Source: Diploptera punctata (lineage: Eukaryota; Arthropoda; Insecta; Blattodea; Blaberidae). Taken from it: a stretch of 64,000 nt of DNA. Every line of letters starts with the position of its first letter. Position 1 is the stretch's first letter. This document shows, one piece after another, positions 9,041 to 19,760 of the stretch. The stretch spans positions 556,001-620,000 of the forward strand of contig JASPKZ010004201.1 in NCBI GenBank assembly GCA_030220185.1, given 5' to 3'. The notes under the pieces are model-generated. The model did not search any database, was not told the origin of the DNA, and saw nothing but the letters and a program-made list of their open reading frames with translations. Both the position numbers and the translations under genes were made by a program.

Positions 9041-10980
9041 ACACGCTTTATATTAGTTTGACCTGTATCTATCTATCTATGTAATTGAATTTTTCAACGC
9101 GATTTTCACCCACTTAAAATCATTAGATCGACTTGTAACTTTATACTTGTAAAGAACCCGTGACAATACAATAATTTCATATATTTTTCTAAAATCCTGA
9201 CCAGAATCATCAGAAAATAAAAAAAAGTGTCTTTGTATCTAAGTAACGGAATCCTAGAACACGATTTTCTCCCACTTACAAACATTGGACAGACTTGAAA
9301 CGTGTGTATCCTTATAAAGGTACCCCCGGGACACATACAGATAATTTCATGATTATATTCCTAAAATTTTTTGGCACAGAATCATCAGGAAAATCAAAAA
9401 AAAGCATCTTTATATCTATGTAACTGAAGCTTTGAACATGATTTTCAACCACTTAGAAGACATTGGATCGACATGAAATGGTATCTACTGGGAAAGGACC
9501 CGTGACAATACAATATTGTGTCAGGTGTTTCTAATCCTGCCTGGTCAGAAATCGTCAGAAAATCAAATAAATAATAGTTTTAAAAAACTAAAACAACACG
9601 CTTTATTAGAAAACCGAACTAAAAAATAAATAAATAATAAATAATAGTTTTAAAAACTAAAACAACACGCTTTATTAGAAAACCGAACTAAAAAAATTAA
9701 AAATAATTTTAATTTCCAACATGCTTGGGATAAATAATTTTACCATCAAAAGCGTGGGATGCTCTTTATCAATTAATATATTTGATAATAAAGAGATATT
9801 GGTAAAAGTAAAGTCTCTAAGAAGAAAATGTAAAAATCATAAAAAACACCCCACGCTTTTGATGGTAAAATTATTTATCCCAAGCATGTTGGAAATTAAA
9901 ATTATTTTTCATTTTTTTAGTTCGGTTTACTAATAAAGCGTGTTGTTTTAGTTTTTAAAACTATTATTTATTTTTTATTTTTTAGTTTTAATATTTTACA
10001 GAATAAGATAAAAATGTAAATATATTTAAATTCGATTCCATTGTAGTATGAGCTGAAAGTAATACTCTCTAAAAAAAACCTCCCAGCCGGATTTGAACCA
10101 GCGACCTGTGGATTACAGAAATTATATACCAGTACAGTGTACCGCTCTACCAACTGAGCTCTCACAACGATTGACTAAAAAGTTGGCAAGTCCGCAACCT
10201 ATTATACCAGTTTTCATTTTTTTTTCTGATGATTCTGGCCAGAATTCTAGAAACAAAATATGAAATTATTGTATTGTCACGGGTCCTTTACAAGTACACA
10301 AAGTTTCAAGTCGATCCAATGTTTCTAAGTGGATGAAAATCGTGTTAAAAAATTACGTTACATAGATACAAAGACACTTTTTTTTATTTTCTGATGATTC
10401 TGGCCATGATTTTAGAAACAAAATACAAAATGATTATATTGTCACGGGTCTTTTACAAGTATGCAAAGTTTCAAGTCGATCCAATGATTTTAAGTGGGTG
10501 AAAATCGCGTTAAAAGATTCAGTTACATAGATAGATACAGGTCAAGCTAATATAAAGCGTGTAAAAATAATTTTAATTTCTAACACGCTTGGGATAAAAT
10601 TAAAGTGGCCAACAAAAAAATCATCTCCAACACATATAGAATAAAACTAGAGTTATCAACAAAAAGAAAATAATTTTACCATCAAAAGCGTGAGGTGCTC
10701 TATATCAATTAATATATTTGATAATAAACAGATATTGGTAAAAGTAAAGTCTCTAAGAAAAAAATGTAAAAATCTTAAAAAGCACCCCACGCTTTTGATG
10801 GTAAAATTATTTTCTTTTTGTTAATAACTCTAGTTTTATTCTATATGTGTTGGAGACGATTTTTTTGTTGACCACTTTAATTTTATCCCAAGCGTGTTCG
10901 AAATTAAAATTATTTTTAATTTTCTAGTTCGGTATTGTAATAAAGCGTGTTGTTTTAGTTTTTTAAAACTATTATTTATT
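9041..10980. repeat. Composite inverted-repeat block with tandem 170-bp subunits and twin palindromes
   Basis: Left side: three imperfect tandem units of about 170-180 bp (about 9050-9230, 9231-9405, 9406-9575), each with a TATCTATGTAA-type motif, GATTTTCACCCACTT-type motif, GGATCGACTTGAAA-type motif and ACCCGTGACAATACAATA-type motif. Right side: two such units inverted at about 10209-10530. The outermost left (ACACGCTTTATATTAGTTTG) is the inverse of CAAGCTAATATAAAGCGTGT ending at 10562. Two palindromic modules, about 9597-9951 and 10563-10950, share a nearly identical core (for example ATTAATATATTTGATAATAA at about 9772 and 10712) and arms containing TTTTACCATCAAAAGCGTG. No transposase is recognisable. 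Confidence 0.75.
10078..10165 (-). pseudogene. tRNA-Tyr(GTA)-like pseudogene with intron remnant
   Basis: On the minus strand: GAGCTCAGTTGGTAGAGCGG (D arm and A box), ACTGTA with GTA in the anticodon position, about 18 intervening bases, AATCCACAGGTC, then GCTGGTTCAAATCCGGC (perfect T arm and B box), and T8 as a Pol III terminator just downstream. Insect tRNA-Tyr genes have an intron directly after the anticodon. The anticodon stem has mismatches and the acceptor ends (about GTTGTGA against TGGGAGG) do not pair, so it should not give a working tRNA. It could also be the head of a SINE. Confidence 0.65.
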
Positions 10981-10984
10981 TTTA

Positions 10985-11715
10985 ATTACTGTAAGAGCAT
11001 CTCAGGTTATTAGCTTCACAATTCAAAACTGAATGTGATAAGGGTTTTTTTTTTTCAGAGCTTCGTACTTCCGGCTTCAAGTTTTTCGTGGTGTAAATCT
11101 ACAAAACGGGATCCCAACGACCTCAGTCGGTTTGAATATCCGAACCTAGCAACTAGCGGAGAGCATGGTAATAACTGGGCCACGATCAATCCGCCTCACT
11201 TTTTAATTTTTTTTACTCAATTCGAAAGTCCACTTCCCACATCTGTATCCCAATATACAGTTCGGATATTCTATGCCACCAGTGAATATTCGATCGGAGA
11301 ACAAGTGACTTTCTACCTCGTGTTGGCCATGTGATAACACATGTTCCCACCAGGGCCAATTGCCATCATGTTTGCTCACATATAAGGGGATTTTATCCCA
11401 AGAGTCCACCTACATTGATGGGCAAATTAGGGTGAGAAAATGGGCGAGTTAGTACATTAGTTTAGCGTTCATTTACTTCTTAGCTGGTTTTTGTCATATG
11501 TTGGCTACATTGTCTGAGCAATGACTAATACACATTTTACATTGCAAATATGCTGATTTTATGTTACTTTGTTCTCAATTTTCTACTTTATTTTAAGGCA
11601 TTTATCACATTTTTGTGGAAAAAAATCAAGATGTATATTTCTATCACGTAATTATTCGCATTATGCAACAATTAATTGTGTTGAACTTTTATCGTATTAA
11701 AGCATCACTATGAGG
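10985..11715. other. Mostly unannotated AT-rich DNA
   Basis: Nothing coding. Near 11100-11200 a decayed stretch (CCTCAGTCGGTTTGAATATC) has tRNA/SINE flavour but too little remains to call it. Confidence 0.4.
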
Positions 11716-11720
11716 TTTAA

Positions 11721-11930
11721 TTTAAGATTAAATTAAAATGTTTCGTACCTCACCTCATATCTAGTCTCCTAAGTTGACAGAGGGAAGAAGAAGAAGTTAG
11801 TTCTTCTGATCGACATAACATCAGTCGACAAGAAAGTACTTAAGATGAAGCCGCCAAGGCTTCGAAACCGCGGTCTACTTAGAACACTGGATATGAGATG
11901 AGGTATGAAGTATTTTAATTTAATCTTAAT
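11721..11930 (+). repeat. Inverted repeat with degenerate hammerhead-like core (Penelope-type terminus)
   Basis: Arms of about 52 bp at 11721-11772 and 11879-11929 share TTAAGATTAAATTAAAAT and ACCTCAxCTCATATC with about eight mismatches. In between, 11839-11875 reads CTTAAGA, stem TGAAGCC/GGCTTC, GAAA, then AC-CGCG-GT-C. This has the order of a minimal hammerhead ribozyme as found in Penelope-like elements, but the conserved G5 is T, so it is probably inactive. Confidence 0.5.
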
Positions 11931-11934
11931 AAAT

Positions 11935-12609
11935 CGTGTGTTTTCCGTTTTTTTATTTTAAAATGTGTTGGTGGTGTGGAGCCACAGAATCCCCTACAGT
12001 TCCACATATTTCGCTAATTCATGTAATGCTAAAACAAAGTTTATAACACCCTATGCTATCAATGAGTGCTGAGCAGGGAATACCTTAGAGATATATGTGG
12101 AATTGTAATTGTGCATAGTTGATGATGGTCTGTGAATACTGATTGACGTAATGCTATCAATTTGTTGTGGAATTTCGGGAAGCTTCGCATGTCCTCCAAA
12201 TACACGTATTAATGCGATTAAATCTGGGATAATACTGTCACTGTATATTATAGCTTCTGAATTTCACTATGAAATAATTTTAGAAGACTCGTAGCTGATT
12301 AAATGGCGTTACCAAAGTATTTGTACTCGTCAGCAATCAGCTTAGCGACCCCAAAAACTATGGATTCGACAACAATATCAATAACGTTTTTATTATTTTT
12401 ATATATCACCCTCTTTTCCCCCATCCTGTTGGTTCAAGCGGTCTCTTACCCCCACTATATATATGTTCCATATTATAAATCATATGTGTACAACGTTCTG
12501 GTGACAATGCTCCAGAGTCATGTCGGAATATATAATGGTCCAAATATATATAATTTAACAACGCTCTTTCATAGCTAATGTCGCAATTCAAATTTGGGCA
12601 TGAAAGCGC
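11935..12609. other. Unannotated AT-rich DNA
   Basis: No RNA gene or repeat family seen. The 91-codon frame at 12303-12578 begins with a hydrophobic stretch (ITFLLFLYITLF) but has no homologue that I recognise and no supporting context. Confidence 0.4.
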
Positions 12610-12800
12610 TGACAATTTTCCTCAGAGGTCTCTTTTTCATACTTGATATTATTACATAAGCCGTGACACAGACCATTAATCCCTTCCAAATGAACCTATA
12701 CTGCAGAATTTACGCTCTGAAAAATCCATTGACCCCGGCCGAGTTTGAATTCGCGAGCCTTGAAATCAGAGGCGAGCACACTAACCATTATGAACGACTT
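12610..12800 (-). mobile_element. Decayed family 1 SINE
   Basis: The plus strand shows AAATCCATTGACCCCGGCCG followed by AGTTTGAATTCGCGAGC and ATCAGAGGCGAGCACACTAAC, the reverse complement of the family 1 tRNA-like head, with many substitutions; CAGAGGTCTCTTTTTCA marks the body end. Confidence 0.6.
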
Positions 12801-15570
12801 TAATGATTCATGATCTAAAAAATGAACACATACAATTTCCGTTTAAAAAACGATTTATATTATGATATAATAGGGCATACATATGCAATCATTTATTCAT
12901 TCATTTTTATTAATTCATTCTATCTATGTATTTATTTATATAGCGAAATCGTGTCCCTTTATTCCACTGAACCATAATGAATATGTTATGTTAAGTACAA
13001 AAGAAATGTATGGTGAGAGGAATAAACGGTACAAAATTTAAAAAAAAATATTAGGCTACAAAAAATTTTAATAAATTATACAATATATTCGTTAAAAACA
13101 ACCAGTACCCAAATAACAGCTTTGAAAATGGAACCAGTTCCGAAAGACCTAGCTGAATATTTTATACAAATATAATTTGTTGAGGACGACTGCCACAACA
13201 GGTACAAATTTTATTGTTTTAAATATTAGGCTATGAGCCTAGTATATCAAATAAGAAGTGTTCTTGTCTCTGCTTCCATTAGGAGGAATACTATTAACAA
13301 TACATAAAATATAGTCCTACAATGTCCCGTACCGTGATCTAACTGTCTAGGGTTAAGCTTGGCAATAAGAGATGGTTAAAGTCCCTATTACGGTCAGCAT
13401 ACGGGAGCAATGCCTACTTAGCATCGTCATAAATATGGTTAGGTACGATAAGCTAAGCAGCGATTCGAGATTGAGGAAATGAGATACATAATGACCGAGA
13501 GATTGGAGATGCTGACAAACCCCAGTATTGGTTAACACATGTGGATGAAAGGCTGTTAAGTCAAGATGCTTATAGACCTGTAGCGCTATGGAAAAATATT
13601 TGGACTTGACTCGCAAGTCACGATAACTTTGCACTCGCAACAAGTTATTTTTGGACAGAGACAGCTTTGGAAAGAAAAAACATAGTAGTTTTAAAATTCA
13701 TGGTGAATCACTGTTGTGGTTACGAAATAAAATGCTAATATCTTAAATGAGTACCTAATACATCAGTCGTCCTCGACTAAAATAAACTTATGTTTAAAAA
13801 TCTCGTCAAACAAAACATGTACCCTAATAAACAGAATGTTAAAGCTACCATAAAACAAAAATTATAATAAAAAATTAAATTATATAAAATTTGTTGCCGT
13901 AAAAAACTGATACAAGCAACAAATAATCAACACATTGGTCAGAAAAAAAATTAACAAATATAACGAAATCAGAAAGAGAATATAACTTCACGCACGTATA
14001 CAAGAAACGAAATATTAAAATTGGCTAATTTAATAAAAAATACGATAAAATATAAAAAGCCTCTTCTAAAACATTAAACTAAACATCTTCATCCCAAAGA
14101 AAGGTATAATAAACTAACAAGTACGAAAATGAAGTATTTATGAACTAAAATGCAGTAGTTGTGACAAGTTTTACATCGGGTGAACCGTAAAGAATTTTAA
14201 CACAAGATTCAATTAGCATTTCAAAGATTTTATTAATCACGACGGAAAATCAAACTATGCTAAGTGTATATGAAAACAGGTCATCAGTTGAACATATTGT
14301 ATAATACAATGGTAATATTTTACAGACATAGTAAGCTTTAACAAATTAACATCCATAAAGACACTAGTATTTTAAAAGAAGAAAGTGCGTATGGTTGACG
14401 AAGGCACACTCAACGACCTGAATCCTCTGTATAACATATACAAAAACCTTAGTATATTACATGCCGAAGATGGAACACGATTCTGAAAGACCAATATTTG
14501 TTAACTGTATAACAAAAATTTTAAAATTTTAGTTGAGATCTACTGATGTATCAGGCAGTCATTGTAAGGGTTTAACATTCTAAGAAAAATATAGAACGAG
14601 ACAGAACATTCTGCACCTACGCTCTAACGTTTCTATAGTTTGTATAATTTTATAGAAAACTTTAGTTTAGTCTTTTCATCTCTGTGAAGATATGATTCTA
14701 TGATCAAACCATCCTAATTATTTAAACACAATATTGTAAACGTTTTATTAGAATACGATTACTTTATATATTCGATTCAGGCCCAATATATCAGCAGAGA
14801 ACAGAGCTGCTCGTTACATATTATGTGTAAAACAAAATTAATTTTATAAGAGAATTCAAAGAGAATTAGCGTAATTTTGTTCACTATAAATATATAAATC
14901 TTACTCGTGGTTCGGTCATGTAAATGAACTTCACGAAAGGCATCGATGTGACATTAATTATTATCATTTTACAGTATAGTCATTATTTCAGTAAATGCTC
15001 CGATATATCTCAAATTTAATTTTATGATATATCTGAAAATCTTAATTAAAATAAATTACATCATCATCGCATATGTCGTGAGTATATTCGGATAAGATCG
15101 AGTAATCTCGTAAGCCACTATTGGACTATCGTATTCTTAAAAATGATCCTGATATTTCCACCTATACCGTGGTATCCCAAATCTCTTCTTTCATCAGGTT
15201 GGTAAAGAAAATCCAAAAGTATTATAATAGACTTATTAATTAAATGGTTTAATTATGCGGTGGCATCAGTTATTAAACTTGGGCTTTAAAATGTATGTTT
15301 CTGTTTCAGATATCTAGCAGGCTCATATCTGCTATATTTCTATTTAACTGTGATTGTGCCATTTAAAAATAATACATCACCTAACGTCTTCATACGTATC
15401 GTAACAATTAAGTATTGTATTGTAAGCCTATATTTTCCCTTTACATAGATTTAGGCGCTCTCCCCCTACAAGGAAGAATTTGAACCATATTAATTTAGTT
15501 ACAACCTGTTTTCGTATAGATATCATTTTTGAGTGGCTCGTGGTCAGCGTTCCGCCTCATACTGACATCT
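12801..15570. other. 2.8 kb without recognised genes
   Basis: AT-rich, with scattered short frames of no recognisable family (for example 13353-13643 minus). No element termini, RNA genes or simple-repeat arrays stand out. This is the longest unexplained stretch in the window. Confidence 0.5.
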
Positions 15571-15803
15571 AGGAAACCAAGGTAGTACTAGGACGGGAAA
15601 ATTCGGTAAATTTTGCTTAGAGGCCTTTTCATTCAGGCTTAAGGATTTTTTACGAGCCTGAAAATCTTCAGACTCGGGACCCAGGAGGACTTGCTCCTTG
15701 GATTTTTCCGTCCTAAAAAATCCATCGACCCCAGCCGGGTTTGAACCCGCGACCCTCGGGACCAGAGGCAAGGAGCATAAGCACTAGTCCACCGCGGCCG
15801 ACA
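15571..15803 (-). mobile_element. tRNA-derived SINE, family 1, well preserved
   Basis: On the minus strand the head holds GTGGACTAGTGCTTATGCTC (A box) and CGCGGGTTCAAACCCGGC (B box), followed by ATTTTTTAGGACGGAAAAAT and a body ending near CCTTGGTTTCC. It is clearly the same family as 7717-7962. The minus-strand frame at 15544-15771 (VAGSNPAGVDG) is a translation of the B-box region and not a protein. Confidence 0.85.
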
Positions 15804-16344
15804 ACAATTAAGTAAAATTTAAAAAGAAATGTACGAATCCAAAATATCTTGTTTAATTCAGAGATACTCTTTATAAATTGTAATCCTACTAATAAAAATA
15901 AAATACCCAGTTCGTGTTGTGAATAAGTAAAAAATATATAACTTTCACTGTGGAGATAGCATTAAGTTTTTACAGTGCAATTTTGGGCTCTCGGTTAGCA
16001 GCTTGCTAACGCTGTGCAAGTTATTCTTCATGGTAGTGCGATAAATAACACTTTAAGCTCCATAGTTAGACCGCAGGACATTCCCTCGGGGAGGAGAGAG
16101 AGGTTTAAAGACGTACAACCAACACTACTTCATGAAGTATTCAACCCAAAAATGTTAATCCATCACTTGACGTCCACACTACAAAATACACAAAAAAGTT
16201 CAGCTTCCCTGCGACATAATATTTTACATTGTTAGTGAAAATGCTAATATCACGGTAATAAATTTAAATAGCATACACGTTAAATTAAAGACATAATAAC
16301 AATGCTAAAAATAGGAACATCAGAAAATTGTATCACGGAGTTAG
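15804..16344. other. Unannotated DNA
   Basis: No recognisable family. A slightly GC-richer part near 16000-16160 contains a 73-codon frame (16014-16235) with no known motif. Confidence 0.4.
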
Positions 16345-17031
16345 GATAGAAAGGAAAGGCTACACAAATATAATTAGGAATGATAATGGAGATATGATTC
16401 CAGATTTCAGGAAAATATTAAACAGATGGAAAAATTGATTTAGTCGGCTATTATAGTATCTACATGCAAAATACGAAATTGAAGAGGATGATTTACTGAT
16501 TGTAGATATATTAATCATAGAGCCTAGAGTATTATAAGTTGAAATGGCTATAAAAATTAAAGATTTATAAAGCATCAGGCTTATATGAGATCCCAACAAA
16601 ACTGATAAAATCAGGAGAGAAACATAAACGGACAAGATTACTGAGTTGCTTAGCATGATTTTGAAAAATGAGGCTAATCCAAATGTATGCAAAAAATATA
16701 TTATTGTATCAATCTACAAGAAAGGAGATAGCATGTTTCCATCAAATATAGGGACTTTCATTACATTCAACTTCTTGTAAAATTCTGATAAATATCTTAG
16801 TATCCAAATTAGCTCCCTATATTGATGACGCAATAGGTGATAATCAATATGAGTTTAGAGGAATTACAATAGATCAGAATTTAGCAGACCTATAAGATAG
16901 TTTTATGGAATGGAAATATGATGGCACTTTACATTAACTAAATGTAGATTTCAAAATTGGCATACAATTTAATTACAGAGAGAAGTTGTATAGTATTCAA
17001 AATTCCTAAAAAGTTAAACTTACTAGAATGT

Positions 17032-17250
17032 TGTTTATTTTTTATTATTTCACTCACCTCATACTTCATAATTCATAGCAGACCCTGGGTTTCTTCACAT
17101 CTTTTGTGACATTCTCAATGCTGTGTCACGTTCGCAACTGAAGTCCAACGGCTTTCTATCCTGCAGACTGACCTCTGCGCTATGAGGTGAGTGAAATAAT
17201 AAAAAATAAACAATATTAAAAAACCTCATAGTGTTATTTCCTATCTACAT
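17032..17250. mobile_element. 219-bp foldback insertion with 15-bp TSD
   Basis: AACTTACTAGAATGT occurs at 17017-17031 and 17251-17265, flanking a 219-bp insert in the RTE-A copy. Inside, TATTTTTTATTATTTCACTC and CACCTCATA near the left end are inverted at about 17180-17207 (TATGAGGTGAGTGAAATAAT). The insert ends with about 40 bp that are not part of the palindrome. No ORF. The TSD length exceeds that of most DNA transposons and fits non-LTR or Penelope-type insertion. Confidence 0.75.
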
Positions 17251-17667
17251 AACTTACTAGAATGTGTTTCATTATTACTAAGAGTACGATGCAGCAAGGA
17301 AATAGTTTTCAGATACTTCTGGAATTCATAAAGGGTTAAAGAAGGCGGATGTACTATCTCCTCTGCTATTCAATTTTATACTAGAACATACTATTAAATA
17401 TTTAGAGGATAAAGAAGGCTTACAACTTAATGGTATTAATAACTGGCAGGCCTATGTGCTAATTACGTAACATTATTATGGGATAGAGAGGCATTACTAA
17501 AAATCACACACATGTATTAAATAAAAATATGGGACTGGAAGTAAATGTCAATAAAAATGCATATATCGTCACACCTAGAAATACAGTATACAAAGTAAAT
17601 GAGTATTTATATACAAATAAGAGAAATTTTAAAGAAATTGGTTAATTAAAATATCTAGGAACATTAT

Positions 17668-18000
17668 AGTTCGTCTGGCTTATCTTTGCAAGCAATTTGT
17701 AGAAAGAGACAACTGTGCTCACCTCTCTCACTCGCACCAGTATTGTCGGAGTTTCATCACCAGATGTTAATAGGGAAAAGGGGGAAGACGAAAACTGACA
17801 ACAGGGTGGTTTTTTTTATTTTGTAACTGGAAGAAAGCGGTCAACGACCTAGCCTTATATCTCCATCTCCTCTTTGCCAAGTTAAACCGGACATACAAAA
17901 ATTACAAATAGAAATGAGATGAGAATGCTATTAAGCGTATGCATTACAGGGACTCTTGCCATCCCAACACCTCTAAAAAAAAAGAAAAAAAAAGATTAAA
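17668..18000 (+). mobile_element. Poly-A-tailed insertion of unknown family
   Basis: Between RTE-A-like sequence on both sides lies a stretch beginning near GTTCGTCTGGCTTATCTTTG and ending in A9-G-A9 at about 17978-17996. No protein or tRNA-like head recognised. SINE-like by tail only. Confidence 0.45.
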
Positions 18001-18477
18001 CCTAATATATCAAATTGTTATTTATCCAGTTACATGGATGCAAAGCTTTGACTCTTACATTAAAGGAGGAAAAAATATTATGTTTAGGGCTATTTGATAA
18101 TAACATTCTTAGGAATATTTTTGGACCAGAGAGAGATGAACAGACTGCTGAATGTAAAAGGTTATATAGCAGTGAGATAAATTATCTTTATGGTAAATAA
18201 GAACAGTTAGGTCTCGTATACTGCGATGGGCAGGATATGTGGCACAAATGGGAATGAAAGGGAAGAATGGAAACTTCATGTAGGAAATTCAAAGGAAAAG
18301 CGTCCAGTAGTCAGCCCAAGAATGAGGTGGGAGTATTTTAACCATGATATGAGGGACTCGAATTAAACAAGGGACGATAGGATAAAAACAGCTCAGGATA
18401 GAAAAGTACGGAGAGCTTATGTTTGCGCGATCATGAACCTCCGGGTTTGATAGTGTCAATCCGTTAGTTAATAAATG

Positions 18478-18530
<53 letters not shown>
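18478..18530. repeat. (ATT)n microsatellite next to RTE-A 3' end
   Basis: About 17 ATT/TTA triplets directly after the 3' terminus of the RTE-A copy. Confidence 0.9.
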
Positions 18531-18537
18531 TGATCAT

Positions 18538-18575
18538 CATAATAACTCCGGCCGTGGAAGCCTAAGTCAATACAA
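18538..18575 (-). mobile_element. Penelope-type terminal signature (fragment)
   Basis: ACTCCGGCCGTGGAAGCCTA followed by AGTCAAT matches in reverse the outer end TTGACTTAGGCTTTCACGGC at 19920-19939 and resembles ACCGGCCGTGAAAGCCTG at 28513-28530. Only this end is present. Confidence 0.35.
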
Positions 18576-18679
18576 GAATAATAATGATAATAATAATAAT
18601 AAATAATAATACTAACAAAACAACAATCATACATCACTGGCATATGTCCATGATTCATGTCACAATAACAGTTCAACTA

Positions 18680-19190
18680 AATAAAGAGGGCTGTCTCGAT
18701 AGTTGCGCGCGCGGCCGTTCAGGTCCCAGGTTCGAATCCTGGCAGTTCCAGAGAGGTACTGGTGGTGTATTGTACCGGGATTTTTCGAGTTTTTCTCGGG
18801 GTTCTCCCGTTTCCCGAATTTTATTCCATCAACACTCCCTATTCCTCCTTTCTTTCGCTTCGTGTCATTTCTTTTCCCATTTATTAATTTCATATTACTC
18901 TTCACCCCATCTCATATTAGGAAAAATAGTATGCTTGCCAATACACTGGTGTTGCAAATATGTGACTGCTAGGATCTAGTGGAGTCTAATCAGGGTTTTG
19001 CCTCATGACTCCGGGCTTGACCAATAAGAAAGAGCAGAAATGGCCAACGGGAGGTTCGTAACCCTCCAGGGCCCAACCCTAAAATGTCGGTATGGATCAT
19101 GGGAGTTAGAACCTGGTGTGTCGGTATGGATCATGGGAGTTAGAACCTGGTGTGTCGGACCTACAACTTACAGAATATCAAAGAGTAGAC
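18680..19190 (+). mobile_element. tRNA-headed SINE with 34-bp tandem duplication
   Basis: A-box-like TCTCGATAGTTGCGCGCGCG and B box GGTTCGAATCCTGGCAG at 18731-18747 begin a repeat whose body carries ACCGGGATTTTTCGAG and CCCGTTTCCCGAATTTTATT. Near its end a 34-bp unit (GTCGGTATGGATCATGGGAG...) is present twice in tandem at 19086-19119 and 19120-19153. The frames at 18584-18979, 18703-18972 and 18660-18905 are translations of the SINE. Confidence 0.7.
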
Positions 19191-19324
19191 TTTCATTCCA
19201 GTTATCTCTATAATACTTTTTACTTAGCTGCGTTGAGGGCAGTCTGCCCTCCCAATCTGAACAAAGAAAAAAGAAAAGTATGATCCCACTACAGGCCATA
19301 GGAGACGCTTGGGGTAGTAGAAGG

Positions 19325-19556
19325 TAGACAATTGCACTTGATGTCAGTTGGGTTGTCAGCGCTGCGTGACGGCCGCCTTTACCCCCAGAACAAGCGCCTG
19401 GTACTAAATTTCCGTTAGAGGCTCAGTTGACCCGAAAGCCATGGTGCCACCAGGTTTTTGGGTTTGTTTAGAAATCCTGGCCCCACCGGGACTCGAACCC
19501 TCGATCTTTCGGTTTGTAACGTATTGCCTTAACCAACTACGCTGCGGCGTCCTCTC
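19325..19556 (-). mobile_element. tRNA-derived SINE, family 3
   Basis: On the minus strand: GCAGCGTAGTTGGTTAAGGC (A box), then GAGGGTTCGAGTCCCGGTGG (B box), then GGGGCCAGGATTTC and a body without ORFs. The tRNA-like half is well preserved, suggesting moderate age. Confidence 0.8.
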
Positions 19557-19760
19557 AATCTGAATAAAGAACTAGGAACGAATTTAACAACGACAGATAA
19601 ATCGAATATTATTTATAAGTATCTATATACAGCAGGGACGATAGTTGAAGCCAATTGATAGAAAGTCGGCGAGGCTACCCTTGTCGCTTAAGCGATTATT
19701 GGTGTAGGCTATATTTATTTGATTTTGTACTTTTATAGTTCAAATTCTAAAAAAAAAAAC

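Larger units (their letters stand above)
16345..18455 (+). pseudogene. Old RTE-A copy, interrupted by two insertions
   Basis: Plus-strand translation with many stops follows the RTE-A protein from the segment IIRNENGDMI (about 16370) through AELIKSG-like (about 16600), SIYKKGD-like (about 16710), LSPLLFNF-like (about 17360) to RHxGRMGNER-like and the 3' end near 18450 (GTTTGATAGTGTCAATCC, then GTTAGTTA). It is split by a foldback insertion at 17032-17250 and by a poly-A-tailed insertion at about 17668-18000 that coincides with loss of the segment after YLGT. Long dead. Confidence 0.8.

Noticed and set aside
9050..9575. Regularly spaced similar units considered as a CRISPR-like array
   Set aside because: Units are about 170-180 bp, imperfect and contiguous without spacers; the organism is clearly eukaryotic.
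9968..10165. 65-codon minus-strand frame with QVAGSNPAGRFF
   Set aside because: It is the translation of a tRNA-like T arm (B box), a common artefact; the same occurs at 15544-15771 with RVAGSNPAGV.
12303..12578. 91-codon frame with a hydrophobic N-terminal stretch resembling a signal peptide
   Set aside because: No downstream domain, no homologue recognised, AT-rich context; hydrophobic runs are expected by chance here.
17032..17250. Considered as a hammerhead-bearing element because of CAACTGAAG near 17133
   Set aside because: No following stem plus GAAA arrangement could be found, so the ribozyme call is not supported.
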